This document shows positions 36,451-48,334 of a DNA stretch of 64,000 bases, piece by piece (the stretch's first letter is position 1; every line of letters begins with the position of its first letter). Under the pieces are notes generated by a model, which saw only the letters and a program-made list of their open reading frames with translations, made no database searches and had not been told where the DNA came from. The position numbers and the translations under genes are program-made. The DNA lies in assembly GCA_019454045.1 (NCBI GenBank), contig SKCR01007541.1, positions 1 through 64,000 of the forward strand, in the 5' to 3' direction. The stretch comes from Zanthoxylum bungeanum. Taxonomy: Eukaryota; Streptophyta; Magnoliopsida; Sapindales; Rutaceae.

Positions 36451-38423
36451 TGTTGGATAATTATGACCCATAGCTTCACTATTTGTACATAACATGGTGT
36501 TGTTGTACAAATTAACTATGTGACATAGGAAATTGCTCTTTTATCATTTGTAATTGGATTACCGGGATATATAAATGATAAAAGTCCATATGATTAGTAC
36601 CAGATTAATAAGATATGAGACAATATTAATCCACTAAGGTTTAATCATTAAATATCCATAGTCGTAGTATTATAGAGACTTGACATCGATAATGCGAAAT
36701 AGACTAGTATTACACTTGTGCGCGTTATGGAAGCGTAACGACATAGTTCTTGTATATTTGGATATTGGATACTCATGCAAGTGTAATAGGAGGTTCTGTT
36801 TACCGATGGTATGAAAACAGCTTCGTTCTGGATAGACCCCTCGGAATCCCATTGGTAGTATGACTATGTGTCTATGGGAGTCCGAATCAGGGTATGTGTA
36901 TTTGGTCTTAACCTGAGACTTGCATCGCTAATACTTGCGACAATTAGTATACTTTGGTTTTGGTTATCTAGGGCTTTAACAGGTTCTGTGTACGCCTATT
37001 CTATGTATACTGAGAATCGTAGTGTATTGGGTGTGATGTCAAGATGGAAGTATCACTTCAGTCATATGGAGATGATGATCACGCAGGATACAGAACTGGT
37101 ACTCTTGTATGCTGCAGCTATCGGGATAATATGACAAGGTCATGATTATCCGATTATAGAGACTAGTTACCAGAGATCCGATTTATGCATCGTATAGGGC
37201 AGACACAATTCCAGCCCCAGGCCTAGCATGTGACATTCGATACTGGATCGTAATATGCAATACTACGTATGCTACGCCTGAAAAATATTACATATTCCTT
37301 TAAAGAATATTTCTGGAGAATTGGGTAGGCACGATATTTTGCTAGAAGCCAACCATGTCTTTTAAATCGGGGAGAACGTGGTACCGGGTACGCACGTATT
37401 CGGATAGTCCGATTACCATATTTACTGCTAACATATCCAGGGATCTCTTGGGTCGCTTCCCGAAGATTCACCGTTGAGATTTGACTCAAAGAGAAAATTA
37501 ATCTGGGATTAATTATGAGAGAGAAAATTAATTTGGGATTAATAACGACAATAATTAATCTTGGAATTAATTATCAAAATAGAGAATTAATATGTGATTA
37601 ATTGCGTCGAGAATTTATCTATGATTAAATTTGTCGAGAAGAGAGAACGCGATTAATTTAGAATTAATCGGTAAAGTAAATTTAATAGTTAAATTAGATT
37701 TTACTATTTAATTTATTTTATTGGGCTAAAATAATATATTGGATATATTAATTGAAATTAGATTTCAACGCGGAATTAAAATTGGATTTTAATTCAAGCG
37801 AGTGAATTAATTTAGAATTAATTCGTAAGCGAGTTTCGTAATAATTTTACGAGGCATTATTATTTAAATTAAATTGGATTTAATTACGTTGCAACAGAAA
37901 ATTCGTTTAATCGGATTAAACGAACTCGAGCCCGAAGTGTGTTGAGCAAGCCCACTTGAATTTTGAATTTAAAGTGGGGCCCACCAACTTATATCAAATG
38001 TCTTCACAAGATTGATGGTGGTGGTTGAAAGCCTTTAATGAATCTACACAACACACTTTTGACTTTTGCTTTTTGAAAAAGTATATACACTTTTTTGGAA
38101 AAAGAAATTGGTAAATGTTTTTGGAAAACAAAAACACAAAAACTCTTCTCTCTCTTTTCTCTACCATGGCCGACCACTTTCCTTCCTTGGAGGGCAAATT
38201 TTTCTTTCAATTTTTGTTCTTGCTAGCACATAAGGAGTGAATCAAGGTGATAGGGAAACTCACCCAAGGGTTTAGAACTCTACTCAATGCTTGGAACTTC
38301 ATCTTCAACAAAGAAAAGTTTTGAATCTCATCCGATCAAAGTAAGTTTTTCCGCAACTTTCGTTTGCTTATTCACACACAAATCACTCTTAGACGATCTT
38401 GGCATGTTCTAGGAACACTAACA
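36451..38423 (+). repeat. 3' LTR of copia family 2
   Basis: Pairs with 28600-30574. Ends GGAACACTAACA before the duplicated CATAT. Contains the conserved short ORF at 38166-38240. Confidence 0.88.
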
Positions 38424-39281
38424 CATATACAGTCTATACATATCATGAGTTCTATCAAACATATATATACACTCAAACATGTTCACTATCATCATACAAG
38501 CAACCACGAAACACGCATAGCAGTCGACACATCAAAGTTCACATCATCCACCTATACATATATTTGGCTGGTTTACACGCACAATGTTCGTACGAGAGTC
38601 ATTACCTATTTTAGAATAGGTATGAGATGAATTCCGTTTGAACGGATTCCTAACTAGCTCAACTACTATACCTCGAAAACATCAACCAATTAAACCTACA
38701 TTCATGCATACATATCACGACATACCAAGCTCATCGCACGACTTCTCATACACAAGCACATCCATAACAAATAGTCTAAAACATCATTCAAACACTCACA
38801 TACATACACATGTTTGAAATATATGAATATACGTATTACTTCGAATTCAAATACCATAGCCTTTATCAATCTTCATGTCTTAACATCATGTGCATATATG
38901 AATACATGTTTATATACTTATACCTCTCCACATTCATTTATATACATGCGTTCATATCGATATAGGTTCATACCATTGCATCCAAACATATATACACATA
39001 GCATTACGAGTCCATGTAGTTACATACATCAATATATATATGTAGCCATTTAACTTATCAATCTTAACAAAATACATGTTATAACATTATCCTTGAACAT
39101 TCTACTTTAAGACACATCAATATGTATATACTGACATTATGGTCATCAACTACTCACTTCATATCACAGCAATAACGAAAACCCATACCTGTGATGGCCG
39201 ATTACTTAAACATACATAATCTCGCACTTCTTTCTCAATACCATCTCTAATTTATTTTCGTCTTAACCTAAACACTTCAAT

Positions 39282-39309
39282 CATATATATATATATATAT
39301 ATATATATA
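39282..39309. repeat. (AT)n microsatellite
   Basis: About 14 uninterrupted AT units inside the long solo LTR. Confidence 0.9.
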
Positions 39310-40119
39310 AACATAAATCAACTTTCAAGTATTCATCACATGGGTTACTTACCTGGCTTCACGAGCACTCCAGGTTCTAGTCAAGTCTGCCAAAACAAAT
39401 GGAGAAACATCGTCAAAAATACGACTTACGGAGTTCTCGATTAAACTACGATAAAATCACGGAAGTTTCCGGAACAACCAAATCAAACTCGTTTTCAATG
39501 TTTTCAGTTCCATTACTCTTAAAATATCATTATAAACTAACTCAAATGGTCGGTTAACTTAAATTCTCGGTTTATGTATTTTTGGAAAATCTTCGAAAAA
39601 ATTTCCGCAAAAGCTACGGAAGGTCCCGAACCCTCCGAACTTACCCGGATTTATCCAAACATGTTTGTAATATCATAAATAACTTGTAACTATCATCAAA
39701 ACCAAAACACATCTTTATACGCAAAACCCACTTTTACCGAAAACTTACATATTCTATCGGATCGATCAAACTCATTTTATTTTCACTTGGATCTTACCGA
39801 ATGCTCATATTCAATATACTAACACTCAAACAATTCAATTTATATCAATACCATACTCTACGAATCTACTGGATTCATCCGAACATTTAACTATAAACTT
39901 GAAATTTGCAGATTTTTACCGAGAGGTCTTATCGAGATTTCGAGGGCATATACGGACTCAAAACGATCCCATGAACGCGCTGGAATAGACGGAATTCTGA
40001 TTGGAGCGACTGTTCACCATGGGTTACTATTCATCCAAATCTTCCTCTCTCGTTTCGCGTGCAACCGAGCATAGATCGGAAAAATCGAAAGTGCCATCTT
40101 GTAGTACTCTCCAAGAGCT

Positions 40120-40330
40120 TCAATTTCGCAGGTGGCTTGGGCCGTGAAACGGAGCGATGAATCGGGATCGAGAGACCCATGTGCGTGCGTAAATCACCTT
40201 GGTTTCGCCGCATTCCGGCGTCCATTGGCCGGCCGCCGGCAGCTGGAGGGTGGGGGTGAGCCGGCGGTCCTTTCTGTTACGGTGCGCCGGTCGACGGTGG
40301 CCGGCGCAAGGAGAGGACGATGGCTTCCAT
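40120..40330. other. GC- and CpG-rich island inside the solo LTR
   Basis: Contains GGCCGGCCGCCGGCAG, GAGCCGGCGG and GGTGCGCCGGTCGACGG, against strongly AT-rich surroundings. The related LTR fragment at 15686-17591 has no such block at the matching place (about 16950-17160). Short frames on both strands (40031-40225 reverse, 40132-40365 forward) show no recognisable protein. It may be captured host sequence or a variable LTR segment. Confidence 0.5.
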
Positions 40331-40834
40331 TTTTTTGGGGGTGGGGGTCATATTTGAGGATTTAGGGAAATTATAAGTATTTTGCGATTTCTAGAAACTT
40401 CTAGGTTTATATAGAAAAGTTTCGAAAATTACCACTAAGCCCCCACGAATTTGCACTTTTATCCTTCTTCATGGATTATTTCGGAAATTCTCAAAATTGA
40501 GGCCCTTCATGTGAGCATTTCGAAAAGTGTTCAACATGAAAGTTGTTCCTCTCAGAAAAACGAGTCCAATGGTTCAAGAATCAGCTCAATCGGAGTTCTT
40601 TTGAAATTTTTATAGCCGAAAGAAGAACCTTTTACGCGTAGAATGATAAAATCAGAAATCGTGTAACTGATTCTCGAAACCACACGTTTTCCAATGTGAC
40701 TAAGCTTCAATTTAAAATAATCCGAACTATTTCCCAACACATAAACTCCGGTTTTCGATTATCATTCCGTTCCAAATCCTTATCTTTAATTCAGAAACAT
40801 TCCAACAATGTTATGAGAAACTCGGGATATTATA

Positions 40835-41323
40835 ATAAGGCATATAATAAATACTACACACATTATTGGACTACAAAGTGAGATTTAGAGCTTGTATCCC
40901 AACTTATATATATATGTGTGTGTTTCGTTATTTGCCTTATAAGTTGGGCCAAGTGCCCAAGTTCAAATCACTTGCGAGAAATCGGTGGCTGAAAATCAAT
41001 TTGAGTTTAGCGGCCTAAAATATATATGTTTATCATCATCCCAATATTCAATTAAATAAATAAATTAACTTTAAATAACTTAACTCTTAACGGGGTATCA
41101 AATGTATCATGTAGAGGTCACGTCATAGCCTAACAATGCAAGCATTTTTCCACTTGTTGTTAGTCTAAACCTCAGCGAGGACTGTATGAAATTTACCCAC
41201 AAGTAATATTTGATACAAATATATATAAATTTCAGAATGAAAGTTCAATGGATATCATCTTTTTAATTAAAAGATGCTTAAATTCAAAATATAATTACAT
41301 ATAATTATTATGATTCAAATTGT
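40835..41323. other. 3' flank of the glycosyltransferase gene
   Basis: AT-rich intergenic sequence between the solo LTR with its ATAAG duplication and the stop codon of the reverse-strand gene. It would contain that gene's 3' UTR. I find no clear AATAAA signal within 200 bases after the stop and nothing else to annotate. Confidence 0.4.
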
Positions 41324-44300
41324 TTAGAAATTGGAGAAAATGCTTAACAAGTTTTCGAGAGCATTGGGGTGGAATTTTCTTGCAAATAAATAACATGGGC
41401 GTCTGATTCCATTCCACAGGCAAGGTACACTTTGCCTTTCCTTCTGTAACAACAATAAAACCCAATGAGAAATTCAGGGGGAAAAAATCCCTTTGATGAT
41501 AAATTCTTAAAACATAAACAATAATTTTTTTTTATTTTACGAATAATTGTTATTTTATTACCTGTTTAGCACTTGTTACGTGCTCAAATATATCAATGGA
41601 CTGCATGCAAGTAGACATAAAAAGATTGGATTAATTGGAGAAGATGATATATGGGATTATTTCTCTTATAGTTCGTAGCGTCGTTAAACATTAATTCTCA
41701 GTTCATCCTCGTATATTAAAAAATAATACTTTCATTAATGTTTAAAGTTATTTAGCTTAATGCTAAATTCAAATCTCATTTTTTAAGGACACAAATTTGC
41801 TTTATGATGAGGAGCAATAAAAATTTATCTACAATACGAGGACCAATTTAGAGAATTAATGTCTTTAACTCTAGAGACTACAAAATAAATAAATAAATAA
41901 AAATGAATATATATATATATATTCATTTGTAAATGTATACCGTAATATTCTTTATAAGCTCAGAAGTAACATCAGAAGCCTCATATTTTTTGGGATGAAA
42001 TTTCTTTTCAGACCAATCAACACGAGTTACTGTCCAGTTAGAAAATCCACCAGGATCAACCATCTAATTGTATAATAAAAAATGACAATAATTAGAAGAA
42101 GAAGCAAAAAGGAAAATATCAGATTTGAGAAAATATATATACTCACATTGAAAAAGGTTTGCAAGTAATGTTCATCAGCAACGCAATATTTGCCCTCAGA
42201 ATTTAGCTGCATTGTCTGCAAAAGTTAAAAAAAAAAAAAAAAAAGACCACATCATATTATAATGTAATTGATGCTCCAAGTAAAATATATATGTGTGTTT
42301 TTTATTCTCTTGCTCGTGTTTTCATCAGTTGCGAAACAGGCCGATATTGATATCTTCGTAACTCAAGATCATTTTTATATTTTGAAATCATAATAAAATA
42401 TTATGATTAACAAAATTTTAGGATCTTAACCATTACTTATTTGGATATTATAAGATCTTGAATATTAAACATCAGAAAAATGATGAAGGGGAAATTAACC
42501 GTGCAAAAATGTCGGAATTTTGAGTAGTAAAGATGGTCAGCTACAGTTATCACTGCATGTTGTCGTTTCAATGCGAACCACTGCCACAAAATTAAGAAAA
42601 AATGACAAATTTATATGGGGCTAAATTATAAAAATACTAAGATTGAACGTTGAAAGTGAGCCCAAAAAAAACTATATATATATATATATATATAAAGGGG
42701 TTAGTGTCCTATTTTGTCCTAGGACCCTCCACTATTGATCGTACCCACATATAAATAACATTTAATATAATGTAATTATATAATTTTATATCATAAGACA
42801 ATATTAATTTTACATACATACCTGTGATCCCTTTCTAAAATTTTTCTTCTCAATTTCAGGTAACAAGCGTGGTGAATACCTACCGACTCCATACTTACCT
42901 CTATCATTAAAGCTTTCAAATAAAAATAAGAAAGAAAATAGTTAATTAGTAGAAGTAATTAAACTTAATCTTATTATAAATAAAAAAAATAAAAAATAAA
43001 ATCCTCAATCTTATAGTGCTTTATATACACACACACACTATAAAACACAGATCACTTACATTTCCATGAAACTAAGATTTGCATATATCAAGAAATTGTA
43101 CACATAATCGAAATTATGCAATGGTACACAACTGCGTGAAATCCCAGAAAATGATTTAGAAATTGATAATAGCAGAACTGTAATTAAAGTAATTACTTAA
43201 GTTGATAGTTTTAATTACCTTTCAGAAACTAACACAAAAATTTGATTTTCGGGATCTTCAAGAGCATTTGCCAATAATCGTCTTTCGGCATCAACCATCG
43301 AAATTTTTCCCCACTTCACCTGCAAATAGAATTAATTAAACACTGGCTCGTATTAATTTATAATTGAAAAAAAAAAAAAAAAGTACGTGTCATAGTTTTA
43401 TTATAAGAAGACAGCTTTATAACTAAACCTCTGCACTGCCTATGTCTCGATTAACAAAATAAGGGCTGACATGCACCGGTTTTCCCTTTGACACATAGAC
43501 GTAAACAGAAAATTTTCCCTCGTGTCCCTGCTTATGAAGAAAATAAAATTTTAATAATTTCTCACCACAATGAAATGAAGCATGATTAAAATAAAACAAA
43601 AATAAAAAATAAAAAATAAAAAAGTTCTGAATTTTACTAAATGATTTAAAATTGTTACATCCTTGTACACTTTCCTATTTTTGTCCTACCATCAATTACA
43701 ATGATACTAAATTAGATTATTTTTTGAATCTATTATATATTTATATATATAGAAATAATTTTAATTAGTATACATATGTAGATTATGGACACACGTTTTG
43801 AGATTTTTAACGTAAAATAGAAGATTTTTATTATTATTTTAATTCAATTCACTCCCTATCTCCTTATTGAATTGATATATTATTATTCTGAGAAGATTTT
43901 ATTTTTATCATACAGATGGTTATCAATCAAGCATGATGATCTCCCTTTTTTCTTGAGCAGACTTGGTATTATGTTTTTCTTGTTTTAAATCTTGGATCTC
44001 TCGTGATTAAATTTTAAAAATCTATCTTTCTTATGATTTTTGATGATGTAATTTCCTAAGGCTCACTTTTGGTAAATCTTTATTTTTAATAAAAACTTTA
44101 CCTCATCTTAATTTATATAAAGACAAAAAAAAAAATAGAGAAATTAAAAATTAAAGTTAGATAAGGTAAAGTTTTTATGATTATTATTATTACTCAAATT
44201 TGGGTGACTGGTGGGGATGGTAAGGGGTCGAATATAGTATGAGAACGTCAATACGTATCTGTCTTATTTAATCAACAAGTATAAAAATGATATTTTTACT

Positions 44301-44927
44301 TGCCCCTAATATATATATTAGTCTCTCGTTCAAATCGCTCACACGAGGATTTTATCTATATTTAAACGGTTATGCCAATATCTTTCTAACCAACAGATAT
44401 AGAAAATTATTTCATCACTCATCTCTAACATACCGACCCCGCAGATCCCATTTTCACGGGAAATTTTATCATCCCTGATGACTGCAGAAGAAAAGTGTAT
44501 TCACGGCTAGTTGAGGGGCACGCAGGAGCAATTTTTATGAAGTTTATTAATATTGAAACACAAATTGAATAAACTAGAAAGAATAGAAAATTAGGCTTCT
44601 CAAAAAACTAAAAGAAAATAGAAAATTACTTGCATTGAAAAATTTATCCCAGAGCTTTTCGAAAGGCAAGGAACCTCGAGTCAAGAACATGAAGGCAATT
44701 TTTGGGTTCTTGGATTGAACAGGATTTAAAATCTCCTTAATCACAACCCGAGAAGCAATTTCTTCATATTTTCCAACAGTTACAGAATCAGTTGCTTCAG
44801 AAAAAGCACTTCTGTAATTTTGAGTAATAGAAAAAAGTAGAAGCAAGCAAGCCAAAGAAAGTGAAGCAATAATCCATTTTGGCCTAAAGCTATGGCGAGG
44901 CCGAGAAAGAATTTGCATGGCAGCCAT
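41324..44927 (-). CDS. GT14-family (Core-2/I-branching-like) glycosyltransferase, 10 exons, 362 residues
   Basis: A type II Golgi membrane protein of the plant family related to animal beta-1,6-N-acetylglucosaminyltransferases (DUF266, CAZy GT14); the plant substrate is generally unknown, with cell-wall or arabinogalactan roles suspected. Exons on the reverse strand: 44927-44634, 43527-43429, 43319-43219, 43131-43060, 42912-42822, 42580-42500, 42215-42147, 42063-41941, 41600-41562, 41443-41324. All junctions keep frame and give one protein ending in TAA. Residues 18-34 form a membrane anchor. Family motifs are PKIAFMFLTRG (75-85), GHEGKFSVYV (99-108), VDAERRLL (140-147), FVLVSESCVPL, GRYSPRLLPEIEKKNFRKGS (exon 5), DEHY (260-263) and CLWNG / RRPCYLFARKF near the end. 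Length is slightly under the usual 370-420. Intron 1 needs a GC donor; the others are GT-AG. There are no stops or frame changes: this is the only intact host gene in the window. Confidence 0.93.
42673..42695. repeat. (TA)n microsatellite in intron 5
   Basis: About 11 TA units within the intron between exons 5 and 6 of the glycosyltransferase gene. Confidence 0.85.
43528..44633 (-). other. Intron 1 of the glycosyltransferase gene, GC-AG type
   Basis: Exon 1 ends TTCAAT before GCAAGT, and exon 2 resumes GGACACGAG. Only this phase-0 junction keeps the GHEGKFSVYV frame; the nearby GT (GCAA before GTAATT) is phase 1 and breaks it. The acceptor AAGCAG is a NAGNAG tandem, so use of the first AG would add one Gln. 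Other introns are 43320-43428, 43132-43218, 42913-43059, 42581-42821, 42216-42499, 42064-42146, 41601-41940 and 41444-41561. Confidence 0.8.
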
Positions 44928-44990
44928 ATATTACTTTTTTCAGAAGCTCAGAATAAGTGCTTTGGATGAAAAGCACTTTCCACCTGCACC

Positions 44991-45001
44991 TCTATATATA
45001 C
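44991..45001 (-). promoter_or_regulatory. Probable TATA box of the glycosyltransferase gene
   Basis: The reverse strand carries GTATATATAGAGG about 65-75 bases before the start codon. This allows a transcript start near 44965 and a 5' UTR of about 40 bases. It is a position-based prediction only. Confidence 0.5.
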
Positions 45002-45578
45002 AAGTGCATACATACATATATAGATAGATCGACTGTTTTTTTGTGAATTCATTATCTGAAATTGGTAAAATATCCAATTTCATGATCACCGAATCTAATA
45101 GGACTAGTCAATGGACTAAAGTAACCAAATAAAGGTTTTATAAATTATTATAATTAGCACGGGATCCGCATTTTGTGCGAGTTATCATATCTTTAACTAT
45201 AATTTCATATCATAAAAGAAACAAAATGTTATTTTAGGTATTCATATTGTAAATGTTTAGGATCTCATCAATTTTATAATCTAAATTAGACAATTTGATT
45301 TATTTACAATTTTACATTTACTATATATATCTTGTTCGTTTGTCTCCCAATTATCAAATAATATTTCTTATTCACATTAGAGTTTATGTATCATCTTTAT
45401 CTCTCATTTGAAATCATATCTCTAGTTATAAATAACTTTTAAAATGCTTATTTTTCTTTGAATGAATTCCAATAAAATTTAATGTAATTTTTCAATTTAA
45501 ATTTAAATTTTCGTATCTAACTTCAAATCTTGATCAATCCAGATTCACTTTGCAATAAATAATAGCCAGAGCCTGCTG

Positions 45579-45580
45579 AA

Positions 45581-45622
<42 letters not shown>

Positions 45623-45629
45623 AATAAAT
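45579..45629. repeat. (AAT)n/(AAAT)n microsatellite
   Basis: About twelve AAT units followed by four AAAT units. Confidence 0.9.
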
Positions 45630-45892
45630 GATAATTAGGTATAGTGAATACAGAAAAGGAAGGTACGTATGTTTATGAAAATAATATATGTAAATATATA
45701 ATAGTAATAAATAAATTATTAAGTAATACCTAACAATATAGATGTATATTTGGATGAATTAATAGTTAGAGTCTGTATTATGAAGCACAATAAATAATAA
45801 AAAATATCATGAAAAATTATTTAAAGTAAAATAACAAACAACAATCAATAATAGACCCGAAATCCAAAAAATAGATAGGTTTTGTGAACAAT

Positions 45893-46630
45893 TGTTATTT
45901 AATTTCTTTTTTTAATAAGAAATTATATTTTATATTGTAATAGGTCTCTTATTTTACTAATTATTATTTTAATTTTATAATTTAATAATAAAAAAATTAA
46001 GTATAGATTAGGTGTCACATACGTTTTTGTTTTTAATTTTAATGTGAGATTATAATATATTTTGTTATTATAATAGGTTTTTTGTTTTAATAGTTTATCA
46101 TTTTAATTTTATAATTTAAAAATACTAAATTATAATAATAAAATTAATTAAATTAATAATTTTCTTATTTTAAGAGAAGATTATATTTTATATTGTAATG
46201 GATTTTTTATTTTTATTTTATAATTTAATATAAAAATTATTTTTAAAGATATTTTAATTTTATAATTTAATATCAATATGAGATTCTATTTTTATATTAT
46301 AATATGTTTCTTATTTTAACAATTTAGTATTTAATTTTTTATAAATTAATAAAAAAATAAATTATAGAGAAGGTGTCACGTTTATTTTTATTTTAATGAG
46401 AGATTATAATTAATTTCTTTAGTATAATAGGTTTCTTATTTTAATAGTTTATTATTTTAATTTAAAAAATAATAAATTACAATATTAATTAATTAAGTAA
46501 TGAGTTTCTTATATTGTAATATATTTCTTATTTTAATAATTTATTATTTTAATTTTAATTAGTAATAAAAATAATTTTATAGATATTTTAATTTTATAAT
46601 TTAATTAAAAATAATAATTGTAGAGAGATG
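45893..46630. repeat. Degenerate AT-rich tandem array
   Basis: Recurring phrase TTTCTTATTTTAATAATTTA then TTATTTTAATTTTATAATTT, spaced roughly 90-120 bases. A longer unit carrying GGTGTCACAT / GGTGTCACGT, followed by GAGATTATAA, recurs 360 bases apart (46011 and 46371). Its extreme AT content suits a matrix-attachment or DNA-unwinding region, but that is inference. Confidence 0.55.
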
Positions 46631-46849
46631 AAGACGTGAAACAGACAGAATTTTCCCTACAAAACAGACTAATCCTATAAAGACAAAAGTACAATCAAAT
46701 GAGAAAAAAATATCTCCATATAAATACGATCTTCATTATCCAACTCAAAATACTCATCCATAATAAAATGAAAATACTTCATGTATCAAAAGTAGACTCA
46801 GTGCCTATAACCAAATAACAATCCATTCAAGAAAGACATATCTAAACCA

Positions 46850-48334
46850 TAATCCCAATATATAACAAAGATACTCTACTATTGGCACAACCTTTCTCTA
46901 CTAGTAGGAAATGATGATGAACAACAGATGAAAAAGGAATGATCTACTAATCAGCTTATCCTGTAAAATTTAAAGAAAGGGGTAAGCTCATGCTTAGTGC
47001 AATGGATCACAGCTTAGTATCGTGGATAAATAAGTAACAAGGCATATCAAATAAGTCTTTCATAATATAAATAAATACATAAAGTTGTAAACATGTATAT
47101 CAAATATTTACTTGAAATCATAAATCTCATTTCTCATAAATCTCATTCTGTACAATAATATTTTGTAAAATAAGTCTGTTCAATCATCTATATGCACACT
47201 CGTGACAATACGGCAAAGCTGGCAACATGGGGCATCCCCACGATAATAACTGACAACATAAGACCTCGTCTCACGACAAATAATCTAGCAAGTGTAAACG
47301 GAGTGCATCTCAGTATAAAAATCATTTCTAAAATCCATGCTCATGTATCTCAAAATCATGCAAATTTCTCATATATCACAAACTCATGATTTCAACGTAA
47401 TCAATATTTGATCTATTCTTTTATAGCAAAATACAAACTTTCTAAAAACTAAATCATTTTATGCATTATCTTGAAAATTCATTTAAGAAAACATACATAC
47501 TATATACTTTGGAAAACATCAATGTTACAAGCTTATCCACGCACCTGTGAGCTGACAACAGAGAAAAGAAACTATGCAGCAGAACTGTCCCTGCCAACGA
47601 TATCACGATCACCTAAAGAGACAAAGAATTTACGATAAGGAACATAATCCTAACTAGAATAGATGAAAGAATATGCAAGAAATATGACTCGGTCGTTCTC
47701 GTAATCCTAACGAAATTTTGGCAAAGTTCTGTCTATAATACGGACTTTCATTATACAATCCATAATCAACAAACTTATATTCATATTCGATTCACAAAAT
47801 ACACATCCATAATTTAATCCAACACCACTAGCCCAAATCTCGGACTCACAATAATTTACCGCATACAATCTTACTCGACCATATTCTCCAATGAAATATA
47901 TCATTCACTTCCAACCGCAAGTTCATCATTTATATAGTCGAAGCAAGTTGATTAATCATACTTTAAAGCAAATTCCGTTCCAAAATACTTAACATGCATG
48001 AACCAAATATAACGATAAATTATATGAAAATCAAGATTCGGAAGTCCGTTACTAATCGGAATGTTCGGGATAGTATGGAGGGAGACTAGGGACGTCAGAT
48101 GGAACTTACTGTCTGGTGCATATGAGCCAAGTGCCTCTCTTCATGGCCGCACGTGGGCCTCACGCGTCACTGCGCAAGGGGCGTGTGAGTGCCACGTGCC
48201 ACCCCTTTCTTTAAATTTTACAGGATAAGCTAATTAGTAGATCATTCATTTTTCATCTGTTGTTCATCATCATTTCCTGCTAGTAGAGAAAGGTTGTGCC
48301 AACAGTAGAGTATCTTTGTTATGTCTTGGGATTA
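46850..48334. mobile_element. Fold-back element or inverted LTR fragment with ~130-base arms
   Basis: The left arm 46850-46982 and the reverse complement of 48201-48334 match at about 94 in 100 positions, including TAATCCCAA, GGCACAACCTTTCTCTACTA and AGGAAATGATGATGAACAAC. The inner 1.2 kb has no coding. The outer end of the right arm is cut by insertion of the gypsy LTR at 48335, so terminal repeats and target duplication cannot be checked. Confidence 0.6.

Larger units (their letters stand above)
28600..38423 (+). mobile_element. Complete Ty1/copia family-2 element, coding decayed
   Basis: 9.8 kb with 1975-base and 1973-base LTRs (TGTTGGATAATTATGACCCA ... GGAACACTAACA), target duplication CATAT (28595-28599 and 38424-38428), primer site, 2.7 kb leader, decayed gag-pol and purine tract. 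The LTRs differ at about 4 in 100 positions over the first 270 bases by eye, yet the coding part has a stop or frame change every few hundred bases. A second fragment is at 10692-15685 and a third, reversed, at 56471-59937. Confidence 0.9.
19941..40834 (-). mobile_element. Solo gypsy-like LTR (3.46 kb net) with two nested elements
   Basis: The outer ends are TGTAACACCCC at 19941 and GGGATATTATA at 40834; on the reverse strand this is TATAATATCCC...GGGGTGTTACA, a layout common in plant Tekay/Del-type LTRs. The flanks carry the same five bases, ATAAG (19936-19940 and 40835-40839). Removing the two insertions (20190-27785 with CTCTG, and 28600-38423 with CATAT) restores one LTR from 19941-20189, 27791-28599 and 38429-40834. 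No internal region is left. A truncated relative lies at 15686-17591. Confidence 0.8.
45002..46849. other. AT-rich upstream intergenic region
   Basis: No reading frame of note on either strand. It holds the promoter-distal flank of the glycosyltransferase gene, an AAT/AAAT microsatellite (45579-45629) and a degenerate AT-rich tandem array (45893-46630). Confidence 0.5.

Noticed and set aside
36868..37134. 88-codon forward ORF in copia 3' LTR
   Set aside because: The partner 5' LTR has the frame broken by small differences; no conservation beyond LTR identity.
40031..40365. ORFs in the GC-rich island on both strands
   Set aside because: GC-rich DNA has few stops by chance. No domain, and both strands are equally open.
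41324..44927. Reading intron ORFs such as 44287-44478 as separate genes
   Set aside because: They lie in introns of the glycosyltransferase gene on either strand and have no recognisable content.
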